Positions 9,733 through 19,741 of a DNA stretch of 64,000 nucleotides are shown here, one piece after another. Source of the DNA: Pedobacter panaciterrae (GTDB lineage Bacteria; Bacteroidota; Bacteroidia; Sphingobacteriales; Sphingobacteriaceae); contig NZ_JABMKW010000008.1 of assembly GCF_013204795.1 (NCBI RefSeq), positions 620,001 to 684,000 of the forward strand. Reading direction: 5' to 3'. The position numbers and the translations under genes were made by a program. The notes under the pieces were generated by a model, which did no database searches, had not been told where the DNA came from, and worked only from the letters and a program-made list of their open reading frames with translations. Position 1 is the first letter of the stretch; every line of letters starts with the position of its first letter.

Positions 9733-11226
9733 TTAGCTTACACCTTGCATCAATCGCTTAATTAAAGGAGAGAAAAGGATTAAAAATACTCCGGCAATAG
9801 CGGCATAAACAGCCAGCTGATAATATCCTGAAGTATAGGATTCCAGTTTGGTTAGCAAAGATACATTGTCTCCGCTTACAGACATTTCTGCTCCAAGTTT
9901 TCCTGCGGCAAACTGTCCGAATGCACTTGCTAAAAACCACATACCCATCATCATACCTGTTAATTTTTTAGGTGATAATTGCGTAACCAGCGACATACCG
10001 ATCGGGCCTAAGCAAAGTTCGCCAATGGTGGTTACCAAATAGCCCAGTGTGAAAAGATTTAATGAAGTTACACCATTTGCATCGGCAAAAAAACGAGTAT
10101 AAAAGAAGATGTAAAAGGATGCTGCCAGGAACAAGAATCCTACACCAAATTTGATAATCGAGTTTGGTTCCATTTTCTTTTTAGCGAGCCATAACCACAG
10201 TAAACCAATTAAAGGACTAAATATAATTACGAATAAAGAATTAGAACTGTTGTTTACTACGTTAGGATCGATATTGAAGAATAAAAGGGTGTGCGACAAG
10301 TTTTTTTCTGCAAAAAGAGCCAGTGAACCACCGCTTTGCTCGTAAATGGCATTGAACAAGAAGTAGCAGAAGATAAAGATAAATGCGGCAAACAATTTCA
10401 TCTGAAATTTTCTGTCTTTAACTTTATACGTCTCATACAGGAAATAAATAATTGATAATGGCGCAATGGTATACATGAAATAATCTGTATAATGCGTGTT
10501 TTGAACCATTATCAAAATCAACGGAACAGAGATCAGAGAAAAGAGGTAAACACCAATTTCACGTGCTCTTTTCTTCGAGACAGTCATGTTTTTTAAAGGT
10601 GAATCGCCAATAGGGCCTAATGTTCTCTGTGTAAAGAGGAAGGTTACCAATCCTAAAGCCATAACAATTGCGGCAGCAAGGAAGGCATAATTCCATGAAA
10701 CATATTTACCCAGGTATACACAAAGTGCGCCACCAAGTAGACCACCAATATTGATACCTGCATAGAACATTCCGTAACCTGCATCCCGGCGGGCATCACC
10801 CTCTTTATATAAATCGCCTACCATCGACGATACGTTTGGTTTGAAAAAACCTGTACCGATAATAGAAAGGGTAATACCAATATAAAAGAACTCTTTTGGG
10901 GAGACCGCAATGATTAAATTGCCGAGGATCATGATCATTCCGCCAAAGAAAAGTGATTTTCTAAAGCCTAAGACTTTATCGGCAAAAATACCACCAAGGA
11001 ATGTGAATGCATAAACGAATGCCTGAATAGCGGCGTATTGCAGATTGGCATCTTTATCTGTAAGTGCAAGACCTACGATCTTGTCGATCATGAAAATGGT
11101 GAGCATACCGCGCATACCGTAAAAGCAAAAGCGTTCCCACATTTCCACTAAAAACAAAGCCCAAAGCTGTTTTGGGTATTTCCCCTTAAAGTCCTGGATC
11201 TCCTCCAGCGTAATGTTATGTTGCAT
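9733..11226 (-). CDS. POT-family peptide transporter
   Basis: A 497-residue inner-membrane transporter of the proton-dependent oligopeptide (PTR2/POT) family. The ExxERFxYY-like motif (EMWERFCFYG, about 28-37), GTGFFKPNVSS near 125 and YAGINIGGLLG near 156 are family signatures. About 12-14 hydrophobic segments are present, consistent with uptake of di/tripeptides with protons. The start lies 16 bases after the other POT gene, so the pair forms an operon of tandem paralogues. Confidence 0.93.
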   Translation of the reverse strand: MQHNITLEEIQDFKGKYPKQLWALFLVEMWERFCFYGMRGMLTIFMIDKIVGLALTDKDANLQYAAIQAFVYAFTFLGGIFADKVLGFRKSLFFGGMIMILGNLIIAVSPKEFFYIGITLSIIGTGFFKPNVSSMVGDLYKEGDARRDAGYGMFYAGINIGGLLGGALCVYLGKYVSWNYAFLAAAIVMALGLVTFLFTQRTLGPIGDSPLKNMTVSKKRAREIGVYLFSLISVPLILIMVQNTHYTDYFMYTIAPLSIIYFLYETYKVKDRKFQMKLFAAFIFIFCYFLFNAIYEQSGGSLALFAEKNLSHTLLFFNIDPNVVNNSSNSLFVIIFSPLIGLLWLWLAKKKMEPNSIIKFGVGFLFLAASFYIFFYTRFFADANGVTSLNLFTLGYLVTTIGELCLGPIGMSLVTQLSPKKLTGMMMGMWFLASAFGQFAAGKLGAEMSVSGDNVSLLTKLESYTSGYYQLAVYAAIAGVFLILFSPLIKRLMQGVS

Positions 11227-11242
11227 TGTTATTTCAGTTAGC

Positions 11243-13069
11243 TTATCTTACTTCGTGCATTAATTTTTTGATCACTGGAGTTAACAGGATAGACATTACT
11301 CCAATAGCAACGGCAACACCTGTTATGATTAAGAAGAAATAGCTAATCCCTTTTTCTGAGGCAATTCTATCAGCGTTTTCTCCAAGTATACCTGCAACTT
11401 TATTGGCAATAGCAATAGCCAGGTACCATACACCAAACATAAAGGCAATCATTCTGGCAGGAACAAGTTTACTTACGTAAGAAAGACCTACAGGAGAGAT
11501 GCAAAGTTCAGCCATGGTATGGAAAAGGTAAACCATGATCAGCCAAAAAATACTTACTGAGGCTGTTTTTGCACCAGGAACAATGTCTCTGGCACCAAAA
11601 ACAAGAAATGCCATTCCCAGGCCTAATAGGATCATACCTATACCAAACTTAACGTTTGCACCAGGATTAAATCTGCTTTCCCACCATTTAGAGAACAATG
11701 GAGCAAGAGTGATAATAAACAATGAGTTAAGTACACTAAACCATGAAGCCGGGATTTGGGTAAGGCTTTCTTTTACTTTCTCAATTTTAAGCGAAGCTAA
11801 AGTAGAATCTGAGAGGTTTAAAAACCCTGCTCCATAAAAATCTCGCACTAACATCCAGATAGTAATGATCCATATGATCACAAAGCTGATGCTTAGGATA
11901 ATATTAGCCAGGCCATATTTTTTGAAGGTTTGCTTAAATAATAGAAACAAAACCCATGTGATAATTCCTAAAGGAACTACAGCAATTAATGAGTTGGCAA
12001 TTAAGAAGATCAAACTTGAATTACCAACCAAAATTCTGTCGGTATAATCTCTGGCAAAGATGGTTAATGTACCCGGTGCTTGTTCAAAAACAGCGAAAAA
12101 TGAAAAGGTTAAGAATGCAAAAAAGGTAACTGCGTATAATTTTTCCTTAGTTACCTTTGAATATTTTGTTAGCCTGTAAAATAATAAGAACAGAAACAAT
12201 CCCAGTGCTAATAATATAGTGAAATTGGTTCCTTCCATTCCAGCTATTTTGAAGTCTAGCAGGTTGCTTGCTCCGTGGGATATCTTGGAAATAGGATCGT
12301 TAATAACCCAGATTAAACCTAAAGCGGAACAAAGAAGAACAACGATAACCTGCCATAATGTAAATGGAACCCTGTTGTCGACATCATCTTTATCGATTAC
12401 AATATCTCTTGTTTTAAGTGGTTTTAAGCCGATGTCTCCAAAGATGTTCTGAGTGAAATAGAACTGTAATAAGCCGAACAGCATGAAAACTCCCGCCAAT
12501 CCGAAACCAATGCTCCACCCAACCTTTTCGCCCAGGTAACCACATAATAATATTCCAAAAAATGCACCTGCATTTACACCCATATAAAAAATGGTGTATG
12601 CACCATCTTTCTTTTCAGGATGGTCTTTGTACATTAAAGATACTATTGAGGTCATGTTTGGTTTGAAAAAACCGGTTCCAAAAACCAATAGGCCAAGACC
12701 AAGGTAAATGAAAAATGGCGTTTCTACCGCCATGCAACCGTGACCTAAAGTCATCAATAAAGCCCCAACAATTACAGCCCATCTAAATCCAATTAATTTA
12801 TCTGCAAAGTAACCGCCAAGCATAGTGGACAGATATACCAGAGCGGTATATGATCCGAAAAGCGACATCGCATGTTCCCGTGGCCAGCCCCAGCCTGGAT
12901 GATCTCCTAAAACAGATGCTGTAAAGAACATGACCAATAGGGCCCGCATACCATAGTAGGAAAATCTTTCCCACATTTCTGTGAAGAATAAAACAAACAG
13001 TCCAGCGGGATGCCCCAGCACTTTACTTTCAAAAAAGTTATTTGGCGTATCCAAATTTTTTGTATCCAT
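11243..13069 (-). CDS. POT-family peptide transporter, long form
   Basis: A 608-residue POT transporter, longer than its downstream neighbour. It shares EMWERFSYYGMR (about 31-42), GTGFFKPNMTS and YMGVNAGAFFG. The extra length comes from a central and a periplasm-facing insertion (for example the hydrophilic stretch around SDSTLASLKIEKVKES). This long form is common in Bacteroidota. It is the first gene of the pair; a promoter candidate lies 43 bases upstream. Confidence 0.93.
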   Translation of the reverse strand: MDTKNLDTPNNFFESKVLGHPAGLFVLFFTEMWERFSYYGMRALLVMFFTASVLGDHPGWGWPREHAMSLFGSYTALVYLSTMLGGYFADKLIGFRWAVIVGALLMTLGHGCMAVETPFFIYLGLGLLVFGTGFFKPNMTSIVSLMYKDHPEKKDGAYTIFYMGVNAGAFFGILLCGYLGEKVGWSIGFGLAGVFMLFGLLQFYFTQNIFGDIGLKPLKTRDIVIDKDDVDNRVPFTLWQVIVVLLCSALGLIWVINDPISKISHGASNLLDFKIAGMEGTNFTILLALGLFLFLLFYRLTKYSKVTKEKLYAVTFFAFLTFSFFAVFEQAPGTLTIFARDYTDRILVGNSSLIFLIANSLIAVVPLGIITWVLFLLFKQTFKKYGLANIILSISFVIIWIITIWMLVRDFYGAGFLNLSDSTLASLKIEKVKESLTQIPASWFSVLNSLFIITLAPLFSKWWESRFNPGANVKFGIGMILLGLGMAFLVFGARDIVPGAKTASVSIFWLIMVYLFHTMAELCISPVGLSYVSKLVPARMIAFMFGVWYLAIAIANKVAGILGENADRIASEKGISYFFLIITGVAVAIGVMSILLTPVIKKLMHEVR

Positions 13070-13111
13070 TTTAGTTTTCTTGTGTGTTATTTATAGTAAG
13101 TTTAGTTAGTT

Positions 13112-13139
13112 CAAGTATATTAATCTAATGCTATATCAA
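13112..13139 (-). promoter_or_regulatory. Candidate promoter of the POT operon
   Basis: On the minus strand TTG (13137-13139), a 17-base spacer and TATACTTG (13112-13119), one base from TAnnTTTG, lie 43 bases before the long POT gene. Confidence 0.4.
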
Positions 13140-13303
13140 CCTGACATGCGTTTTATATCAGGATTTTATGTTTTGTTTCGGAGTTTTTTATGTTAGTTGA
13201 TTGTGCTTTTCCCTCTTTTTGTAAAAATAAGCATCGCGCAAGATAGGCACATGATGGCAAACTCCCAAATTTTTAATTTCCATCAAAGGTGTATTAAATA
13301 CAC

Positions 13304-14230
13304 TTAAAGCTTCTTTATAGCCTTAATTTTCTTGTCTTTCGGATCTGAAAAAAGGTCGTCCATCTGGTTCGGCTCATTCTTTAATTCTATGTTTTCTACT
13401 AGCTTTAATCGTCCGTTTAATAGTTTATACGCATCAAAACTTAAATCGGATGCATAATATTCAAAATTTCCCGTCATTTCTTCCGAAATAGGGGCCAGGT
13501 GATCAAATACAATCATATTAACGTTCTTATCGAGCGTTACCGTCATTGTATTTTGTTTGTTGTATTCAAAAACTATCCTGTTCCTGGTAGCTTTACTTTT
13601 GGCTTCTTCAAATACAGGCTTACCAAAAATGGGTTGTTGTTCCTTATTAAAAGAAAGCACATCAATCACCTTTTTAGAAGTTTTTAAACTATTTCCTTTC
13701 CAGCCTATTAATACGTAATAAGGTTGTTGACCATTCATAATAACCGGTATGATTTCATAATACCGGGCACCATACCAGTTTTTATTGCCATTAATGCCAT
13801 TGGTATCCTTAATATTAGCAGTATCATCAATAAGAGGAAACATTTTTAATTTTCCATCTTTTGTGGCCATTTGAATGGTGCCAAAAAAACGATAAGAACC
13901 ATCATCAAGAGGCACATACCATGAGAATATCCTGAACGAGTTATCAGGCGATTTAAGAATGGTAATTTTTTTTAATGAATCGAAAGGATAAAGAAAAGAT
14001 CCCTGAGTTTTTAGGGAGTTCACCAATGTTTTTATAAAAGTCGCATTTTTAGTATACCGCTCAGAGTTGCTGGTCGCGTTAAATGTCTCTTCACTAAGCT
14101 TGCTTAATGAATCCTGGAATTTATGCATTGCAGGACCATTGTTAAAAGCAAAACTATGCTGTGCCTTAAGCGTTGCTGTGGCGCAGCATAGTATCATTAT
14201 GAGTATCAAAGGTTTTAACCTCTTTCGCAT
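13304..14230 (-). CDS. Secreted protein of unknown function
   Basis: A 308-residue protein with a signal peptide (MRKRLKPLILIMILCCATAT, cleavage near LKAQ). The mature part is mixed alpha/beta with no motif I recognise. It begins immediately after the thiolase stop (no gap), so it is translated from the thiolase transcript. The genomic tie to thiolase is the only context; a periplasmic role is inferred from the signal peptide. Confidence 0.75.
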   Translation of the reverse strand: MRKRLKPLILIMILCCATATLKAQHSFAFNNGPAMHKFQDSLSKLSEETFNATSNSERYTKNATFIKTLVNSLKTQGSFLYPFDSLKKITILKSPDNSFRIFSWYVPLDDGSYRFFGTIQMATKDGKLKMFPLIDDTANIKDTNGINGNKNWYGARYYEIIPVIMNGQQPYYVLIGWKGNSLKTSKKVIDVLSFNKEQQPIFGKPVFEEAKSKATRNRIVFEYNKQNTMTVTLDKNVNMIVFDHLAPISEEMTGNFEYYASDLSFDAYKLLNGRLKLVENIELKNEPNQMDDLFSDPKDKKIKAIKKL

Positions 14231-15409
14231 CTATTTAATCTTTTCTATAACTATTGCACTGGCACCACCGCCACCATTACATATTCCGGCTACGCCTATT
14301 TTTCCATTGTTTTGTGCCAGAACGGAAAGTAGTGTAACTACAATTCGTGCACCCGAGGCCCCCAGTGGGTGACCTAAGGAAACTGCTCCGCCATTTATGT
14401 TCACTTTTTCTTCATTAAGTCCAAGTTCCTTATTGTTTGCAAGTGAAACTACAGAAAATGCTTCGTTAATTTCGAAGTAATCAACATCGGCAATGCTTTT
14501 GCCAGCTCTTTTTAATGCTAATGGAATTGCTTTAGATGGAGCAGTAGTAAACCATTCAGGTGCCTGTTGTGCATCAGCATAAGCCAGGATTTTGGCCAAG
14601 GGCTTTAATCCAAGTTCTTTTGCCTTATCAGCACTCATTAAAACAAGAGCTGCGGCGCCATCATTAAGTGTTGAAGCATTGGCCGCGGTAACGGTTCCAT
14701 CTTTTTTAAATACCGGTTTTAAACCGGGTATTTTATCAAATTTAACAGCAAAGGGTTCTTCATCTTTAGAAACAAGTGTTATTTCGCCTTTGCGGTCTTT
14801 TATTTCTACCGGAATTATTTCTGAATCGAATTTTCCTTCAGTTTGTGCTGTTTGTGCTCTTTTATAAGAGGTGATTGCAAAAGCATCCTGATCTTCTCTG
14901 CTGATTCCACATTCTGAAGCACATAATTCGGCGGCAGAACCCATGTGGTAATCGTTATAAACATCCCACAGGCCATCTTTAAGAAGACCATCTGTAATCT
15001 GACCATGACCTAAACGGTAACCGGTGCGTGCTTTATCCAAATAGTAAGGAACATTGCTCATACTTTCCATTCCTCCGGCAACAATGATATCAATTTCTCC
15101 CAGTGCAATACTTTGAGCAGCAAGCATGATTGCTTTTGTGCCGGATGCACACACTTTATTAATTGTGGTGGCAGGAAGATCGGGCAGACCAGCGAATTTA
15201 GCTGCCTGTGTTGCAGGCGCCTGACCAATATTGGCTGATAAGACGTTGCCCATGTAAACTTCCTGAATATCTGAGGGCTTTAGTCCTGCTTTTTCCACTG
15301 CCGCTTTGATGGCCAAAGCGCCTAATTGGGTAGCAGAAAAGCTTGATAATGCACCTCCAAAGCTACCAATTGGAGTTCTGATAGCAGATACAATTACTAC
15401 TTCTCTCAT
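14231..15409 (-). CDS. Acetyl-CoA C-acyltransferase (thiolase)
   Basis: A 392-residue thiolase. The acyl-accepting cysteine is C87 in [18 protein letters not shown] (about 318-324), [10 protein letters not shown] (about 346-355) with the catalytic His, and the second active Cys in [10 protein letters not shown] (near 378) are all present. It condenses two acetyl-CoA or cleaves 3-ketoacyl-CoA in the cytosol. The full set of catalytic residues supports an active enzyme; biosynthetic versus degradative use cannot be decided. Confidence 0.95.
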   Translation of the reverse strand: MREVVIVSAIRTPIGSFGGALSSFSATQLGALAIKAAVEKAGLKPSDIQEVYMGNVLSANIGQAPATQAAKFAGLPDLPATTINKVCASGTKAIMLAAQSIALGEIDIIVAGGMESMSNVPYYLDKARTGYRLGHGQITDGLLKDGLWDVYNDYHMGSAAELCASECGISREDQDAFAITSYKRAQTAQTEGKFDSEIIPVEIKDRKGEITLVSKDEEPFAVKFDKIPGLKPVFKKDGTVTAANASTLNDGAAALVLMSADKAKELGLKPLAKILAYADAQQAPEWFTTAPSKAIPLALKRAGKSIADVDYFEINEAFSVVSLANNKELGLNEEKVNINGGAVSLGHPLGASGARIVVTLLSVLAQNNGKIGVAGICNGGGGASAIVIEKIK

Positions 15410-15435
15410 TTACTGTGTTTTAAGTTAGTTGAAAG

Positions 15436-15443
15436 CAAAGTTA
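15436..15443 (-). promoter_or_regulatory. -7 box for the thiolase operon
   Basis: TAACTTTG on the minus strand matches TAnnTTTG and lies 26 bases before the thiolase ATG, a normal distance for this phylum. No clear -33 box. Confidence 0.45.
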
Positions 15444-15487
15444 TATAATTACAGTCATTCAGTGGTTATAACTGACCATTTTTAACA

Positions 15488-15667
15488 TTATTGATCTGTA
15501 TCATTTTTGTTTAACCGTTTTCTCCTGTTGGATTTTACGGCCTGATTGAGCAAAAATTCTATCTGTCCGTTGGTGCTCCTAAACTCATCTCCGGCCCATT
15601 TCTCAATCTCTTTAAGTAGTTCAGGGTTTATTCTGAGAACAAAAGCTTTTTTATCTTTTTCAGACAT
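15488..15667 (-). CDS. Arc-like ribbon-helix-helix protein
   Basis: A 59-residue gene. It reads MSEKDKKAFVLRINPELL at the N terminus, where the segment KAFVLRINPELLKEIEKWA is the strand plus first helix of a ribbon-helix-helix DNA-binding fold, followed by STNGQIEFLLNQAVK, the second helix. It starts 9 bases after the SPFH gene and is clearly in the same operon. A 7-bp inverted repeat just before the SPFH start (16539-16559) could be its operator; that is inference. Confidence 0.8.
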   Translation of the reverse strand: MSEKDKKAFVLRINPELLKEIEKWAGDEFRSTNGQIEFLLNQAVKSNRRKRLNKNDTDQ

Positions 15668-15676
15668 ATCTAATTG

Positions 15677-16537
15677 TTAATTATATAATGTCCCGGTATT
15701 AACAACGGGTTGAACATTACGGTCACCGCATAGCACTACCAGAAGATTACTAACCATAGCCGCTTTGCGTTCCTCATCCAATTCTACGATATTTTTTTCA
15801 GAAAGTCTATCCAAAGCCATTTCTACCATTCCAACTGCACCTTCCACAATAAGTTTCCTTGCAGCAATTACGGCTGTAGCTTGTTGGCGCTGTAACATCG
15901 CACTTGCAATTTCCTGGGCATAGGCAAGGTGAGAAATTCTGGCTTCAACAACCTCTATTCCTGCGCGCGACAATCTTTCGCTTAATTCGGCTTCAAGTAA
16001 TGAGCTTACTTTTTCTGCACCGTCTTTTAAGGTAATTGTGGCCTCTTCATCTTCAAAATTATCATATGGAAAAATATTGGCCAAATGCCTAACGGCGGCT
16101 TCACTTTGTATTGTTACATACTGCAGGTAGTCTTCAACTGCAAATGTTGCCTTTGCAGTTTCCTTTATTTGCCAAACTACAACAGCTGCAATTTCAATTG
16201 GATTTCCAAGCTTATCATTTACTTTAATCTGATGCCCGTTTAGGTTTCTCGCTTTTAATGATACCTTTCTTTTAATGGTTAAAGGGTTAACCCAAAAGAA
16301 GCCATCGGTTTTAACTGTGCCTACATACTCGCCAAAAAGGGTGAGTACTTTAGCCTCATTTGGGTTGTTGATGATAAAGCCAGGCAGTATTAAAAAACCA
16401 CAAATGGCTAAAATAACTTCTACAACTACAAAACTTTGAGCTGCCATTGCCAGTAATCCGCAAAATAATATGAGCGCAATAAATACAGCAATCATTCGAA
16501 TGCCCGCAGGCGGAGTAATAATTTTTTCCTGATACAT
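15677..16537 (-). CDS. SPFH/band-7 domain membrane protein
   Basis: A 286-residue protein with two N-terminal hydrophobic segments (about 15-60), then a band-7/SPFH domain (about 62-235; [54 protein letters not shown]). SPFH proteins form membrane-bound oligomers tied to membrane microdomains and protein quality control. It is followed after 9 bases by an RHH protein. Divergent from pgpH. Confidence 0.9.
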   Translation of the reverse strand: MYQEKIITPPAGIRMIAVFIALILFCGLLAMAAQSFVVVEVILAICGFLILPGFIINNPNEAKVLTLFGEYVGTVKTDGFFWVNPLTIKRKVSLKARNLNGHQIKVNDKLGNPIEIAAVVVWQIKETAKATFAVEDYLQYVTIQSEAAVRHLANIFPYDNFEDEEATITLKDGAEKVSSLLEAELSERLSRAGIEVVEARISHLAYAQEIASAMLQRQQATAVIAARKLIVEGAVGMVEMALDRLSEKNIVELDEERKAAMVSNLLVVLCGDRNVQPVVNTGTLYN

Positions 16538-16538
16538 A

Positions 16539-16559
16539 ATGATATTAATTTGATATCAT
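16539..16559. promoter_or_regulatory. Inverted repeat before the SPFH-RHH operon
   Basis: ATGATAT (16539-16545) and ATATCAT (16553-16559) flank a 7-base spacer one base upstream of the SPFH start codon. Position in the leader and presence of an RHH gene in the operon make an autoregulatory operator possible. Confidence 0.3.
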
Positions 16560-16699
16560 AAAGTAAGCAATAATTTTCCATTAAAACAATAGTTAATTAG
16601 CAGGTATCCAGGTTGTTTTTTGTATATGAAGAGTCGATAGTTAAAATCCATTATAGCTTTAAAGGCAATAAAACAAACATTCAAATGAAAAATTAATGT

Positions 16700-16707
16700 T
16701 ATTTTTG
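16700..16707 (+). promoter_or_regulatory. -7 box for the PgpH-like gene
   Basis: TATTTTTG matches TAnnTTTG and ends 23 bases before the TTG start codon. No -33 TTG seen. Confidence 0.4.
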
Positions 16708-16730
16708 AATCAAATTCAACATAAATCGCT

Positions 16731-18809
16731 TTGGCAAAAATCAACAAGAATTCTCACAGGGTACTTTACCGTAAGTATACATCAAACATTAAGTATATCA
16801 TGATGGTGCTTTCTGTATTGATAATAACTGCTTTTTTACCAAAACAGCCACGTTTCAGGTACGAATTTGAAAAGGGAGAGATCTGGAAAAATAAGGACCT
16901 TATATCTCCATTTAATTTTGCAATATTAAAGACAAACCCACAAGTAGATACAGATAAAAAGGATGCATTAAATAATGTATTGCCTATTTATACTATAAAT
17001 AAGTATCTGATTAATGATGTTGAAGAGGCTTATTTAAATGAGTTTGATGTAAAGTGGAGAAGTAATGCCCTTCCAGAAAATGAAAAGGAACAATACAGAC
17101 AGGCCTCGTTTAAACTTTTAAAATCGATTTACGATAAGGGGATTATTGCAATTAATGCCAAACATCAAAAAGGAAGTAAGAATTATGATTTCTCTTTGCT
17201 GGATAATAATATAAGTAAAGCGGTTAGTACTCAAGATGTATTTACCGTACAAACTGCTCTTGATTATTTTAAAGATAATTTCCAGTCTGTAAATCTGAAA
17301 GTTAAGGAGGTAATTGTTAATCTTGTTGAAGATCATTTGCAGCCCAACATTATTTTTAATGAGAAATTGACGGCTATCGTACAAGAGAATGCAATAAATA
17401 GTCTTTCTACAACCAGAGGAATGGTTCAGAAAGGCGAGCTGATCATTGCTAAAAATAATGTGATTGACGACGAGATTTACCAAAAGCTGCAGTCATTTAA
17501 GGAAATATATGAAGCGCAGTCTAAAACAATTGGTGATAGCAGCCTGGTTTATTTTGGTCAGATCCTGCTTGTAGGCTTTAATGTTTGTTTGCTAATGGTG
17601 TTTTTACACTTGTTTCGCAAGGATATATTTGCCGACAACCGTCAGCTTTCTTTGATATTACTGGTAACGACGAGTATGCTTTTGGCCTTATCTTGGGCTA
17701 TAAAGCTTAGTCTCCCTAGTTTATATTACATTCCATTTTGTATAGTCCCCATTATTATAAGGATATTATTTGATACCAGGTTGGCACTATATCTGCATTT
17801 ATTGGTGATCCTGATTGCCGGTTTCTTTGTGCCAAATAGCTTTGAGTTTGTATTTTATCAAACAACTGCCGGTATGGTGGCTATCTATAGTATTCGGAAT
17901 TTGGTTAAAAGAGAGCAATTGCTATTGTCGGCTTTATTTATATTGTCGGCATATTTTATTTCTTTTATTGGCATTGCATTATTGAGGGAAGGGGCTATCG
18001 GTCAGATAGAATGGATGAATTTTGTTCCATTTATTGTTAGTGTATTGCTTTCTTTGCTTGCTTATCCTTTGATTTATGCTTTTGAGAGGCTGTTTGGAAT
18101 CACCTCTGATGTTGCATTAATTGAGCTTACTAACACTAATAATAAACTGCTAAGGGAGCTGGCTTTTAAAGCTCCTGGTACGTTTCAGCATTCTTTGCAG
18201 GTAGCAAATCTGGCCGAGGCCGCAATATTCAAAATAGGAGGGAACTCATTGCTTGTTCGGGCGGGGGCATTGTACCACGATATTGGTAAAATAGAGAATC
18301 CTCAATATTTTATTGAAAACCAAAATACCGGACTTAGTCCGCATGATAAGCTGCCATATGAACAAAGTGCCCAGATCATCATTAAACATGTGCACAAGGG
18401 CATAGAGATCACACGTAAGCATCAATTACCCGAAAGTGTGATAGACTTTATAAGAACTCACCATGGTAATACCCGTGTAGATTATTTTTATCAGTCGTTT
18501 TTGAAGAATTCTCCTGAAAAGTTTGTTGATGAGAATATCTTCCGCTATCCGGGACCTATACCTTTTTCTAAAGAAACTGGTGTTTTAATGTTGGCAGATT
18601 CGGTGGAAGCGGCCTCAAGAAGTCTGAAAAATCCGGACGCCCAGAGCATAAATGACCTGGTTGAACGCATAATTGACTATAAACTGGAGCAAAATCAATT
18701 AGATAATTGCGATATTACATTAAAAGATCTCGAAACTATAAAGCTGATATTCAAGACAATGCTTATGAGTATCTATCATGTTCGAATAGATTATCAACAA
18801 ACTCTATAA
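16731..18809 (+). CDS. 7TM-HD c-di-AMP phosphodiesterase (PgpH-like)
   Basis: A 692-residue membrane protein with an N-terminal membrane helix, a large extracytoplasmic domain (about 45-270, 7TMR-HDED type), seven membrane helices (about 275-465) and a cytosolic HD domain (about 480-640). The HD motifs are visible: FQHSLQVANLAEAA, ALYHDIGK and the later RTHHGNTRVDYF. PgpH proteins hydrolyse c-di-AMP to pApA. The open frame starts with TTG at 16731, 23 bases after a -7 box; the sequence KINKNSHRVLYRKY is a plausible cytosolic N terminus. Confidence 0.92.
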   Translation: MAKINKNSHRVLYRKYTSNIKYIMMVLSVLIITAFLPKQPRFRYEFEKGEIWKNKDLISPFNFAILKTNPQVDTDKKDALNNVLPIYTINKYLINDVEEAYLNEFDVKWRSNALPENEKEQYRQASFKLLKSIYDKGIIAINAKHQKGSKNYDFSLLDNNISKAVSTQDVFTVQTALDYFKDNFQSVNLKVKEVIVNLVEDHLQPNIIFNEKLTAIVQENAINSLSTTRGMVQKGELIIAKNNVIDDEIYQKLQSFKEIYEAQSKTIGDSSLVYFGQILLVGFNVCLLMVFLHLFRKDIFADNRQLSLILLVTTSMLLALSWAIKLSLPSLYYIPFCIVPIIIRILFDTRLALYLHLLVILIAGFFVPNSFEFVFYQTTAGMVAIYSIRNLVKREQLLLSALFILSAYFISFIGIALLREGAIGQIEWMNFVPFIVSVLLSLLAYPLIYAFERLFGITSDVALIELTNTNNKLLRELAFKAPGTFQHSLQVANLAEAAIFKIGGNSLLVRAGALYHDIGKIENPQYFIENQNTGLSPHDKLPYEQSAQIIIKHVHKGIEITRKHQLPESVIDFIRTHHGNTRVDYFYQSFLKNSPEKFVDENIFRYPGPIPFSKETGVLMLADSVEAASRSLKNPDAQSINDLVERIIDYKLEQNQLDNCDITLKDLETIKLIFKTMLMSIYHVRIDYQQTL

Positions 18810-18816
18810 AATTTCT

Positions 18817-18846
18817 TTTGCAAATATTAATGAATTGCTATATTTG
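18817..18846 (+). promoter_or_regulatory. Promoter of tRNA-Ser
   Basis: TTTG (18817-18820), an 18-base spacer and TATATTTG (18839-18846) make a textbook Bacteroidota promoter. A short leader hairpin (CTCGAAA / TTTCGAG, 18851-18870) lies between it and the tRNA. Confidence 0.8.
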
Positions 18847-18874
18847 CAACCTCGAAAGGGAGATTTCGAGATAC

Positions 18875-18961
18875 GGAGGGATGCCTGAGTGGCCGAAAGG
18901 AACAGTTTGCTAAACTGTCGTACTGGCAACGGTACCGAGGGTTCGAATCCCTCTTCCTCCG
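18875..18961 (+). tRNA. tRNA-Ser (anticodon GCU)
   Basis: An 87-base class II tRNA. The acceptor stem pairs GGAGGGA (18875-18881) with TTCCTCC (18954-18960), with one G-U pair; the anticodon arm CAGTTTGCTAAACTG reads GCT; a long variable arm (about 18919-18939) is typical of Ser; the T arm has GGTTCGAATCC. The discriminator is G and CCA is not encoded. It marks the last core feature before the accessory region. Confidence 0.95.
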
Positions 18962-18963
18962 CA

Positions 18964-19009
18964 AAGCCGGAAAAGTGTCTGTTTTTAGAACACTTTTCCG
19001 GCTTTTTTA
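18964..19009 (+). terminator. Terminator after tRNA-Ser
   Basis: A perfect 15-bp stem (18964-18978 with 18990-19004, GCCGGAAAAGTGT core), 11-base loop, then a T run. Confidence 0.9.
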
Positions 19010-19741
19010 TATCTATTTGAAAACGAATGAATTGTGTTTGTTTTTGAGTTTCTAAAAATAGAAGAGATAAAATTACTCAGCAATCTCATTTAAGCGTCTA
19101 AAAATATTTTTTAAGTTAATTTACTGTATTTCAATATGTTGTTTGTTTTTGTCTGATACGAAAGAATGAGGACGTAACATTGAAATTCTGAAAATTGTAA
19201 GAGGGGACATGGGATTCGAACACCTTCATAGATCCAAATACTAAGGTTTTTGTATGTACTATTAACGACAGTTCGTATTTTCTATAGTCAACTTAGCAAA
19301 GTTTACTAGAAAACTTAGTGTTTCTTGTGATTTAACATTTTGTTTTTTAGGGTTTTATATCTTTCTCTTGTTAATGCTAAAACTACCATTTCTTTGATAA
19401 ACATGGTATTCCTACTGCTTTGTAGATACTCATGATACTCTGCTCACAGTCTTTCTTAATAATCAGGAAATCTTCATTTTCGATTTCTCCATTTTGTATA
19501 AGTTCTTTGGTTTTGAGTATCCTTTTGTAGCCTGTTCATATGGCCTTACCCGGATATATAAATATACAGTTTGTATGCTACTCAATTCCTTCTAAAAGGA
19601 TGAAAATTGATTGTTGTTCCCACAATGCAATATTATTTAATAACTTAATAATAGATTGACAAGCAATTCTAGAATGAATATTTTTTTTGGAAAATCCTAA
19701 TAAACTTCAGTAGGAAAATTGGCATTTACGATGACTCAACA
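19010..19741. other. Gene-free junction between core and island
   Basis: About 730 AT-rich bases without an intact gene. It contains a decayed serine-recombinase segment (19383-19535, minus) and a short stretch near 19203-19222 whose complement (TTCGAATCCCATGTCCCC) looks like a tRNA T-arm/acceptor end. Its place straight after tRNA-Ser and before the island suggests an old integration scar. Confidence 0.55.
19383..19535 (-). pseudogene. Serine site-specific recombinase fragment
   Basis: The minus-strand frame gives about 50 residues beginning TGYKRILKTKELIQNGEIEN, followed by EDFLIIKKDCEQSI and a stop after LSKKW. This matches the helical linker near the C terminus of large serine recombinases of Bacteroidota (pattern KL.KA..LL..G.ID..DY..IK..CE.KI). 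No catalytic domain, no start codon, and neighbouring frames carry short continuations, so it is a remnant. Confidence 0.55.

Noticed and set aside
19203..19222. tRNA-like T-arm end
   Set aside because: The stem does not pair as a real T arm, so it is not called a tRNA; noted only as a possible att remnant.
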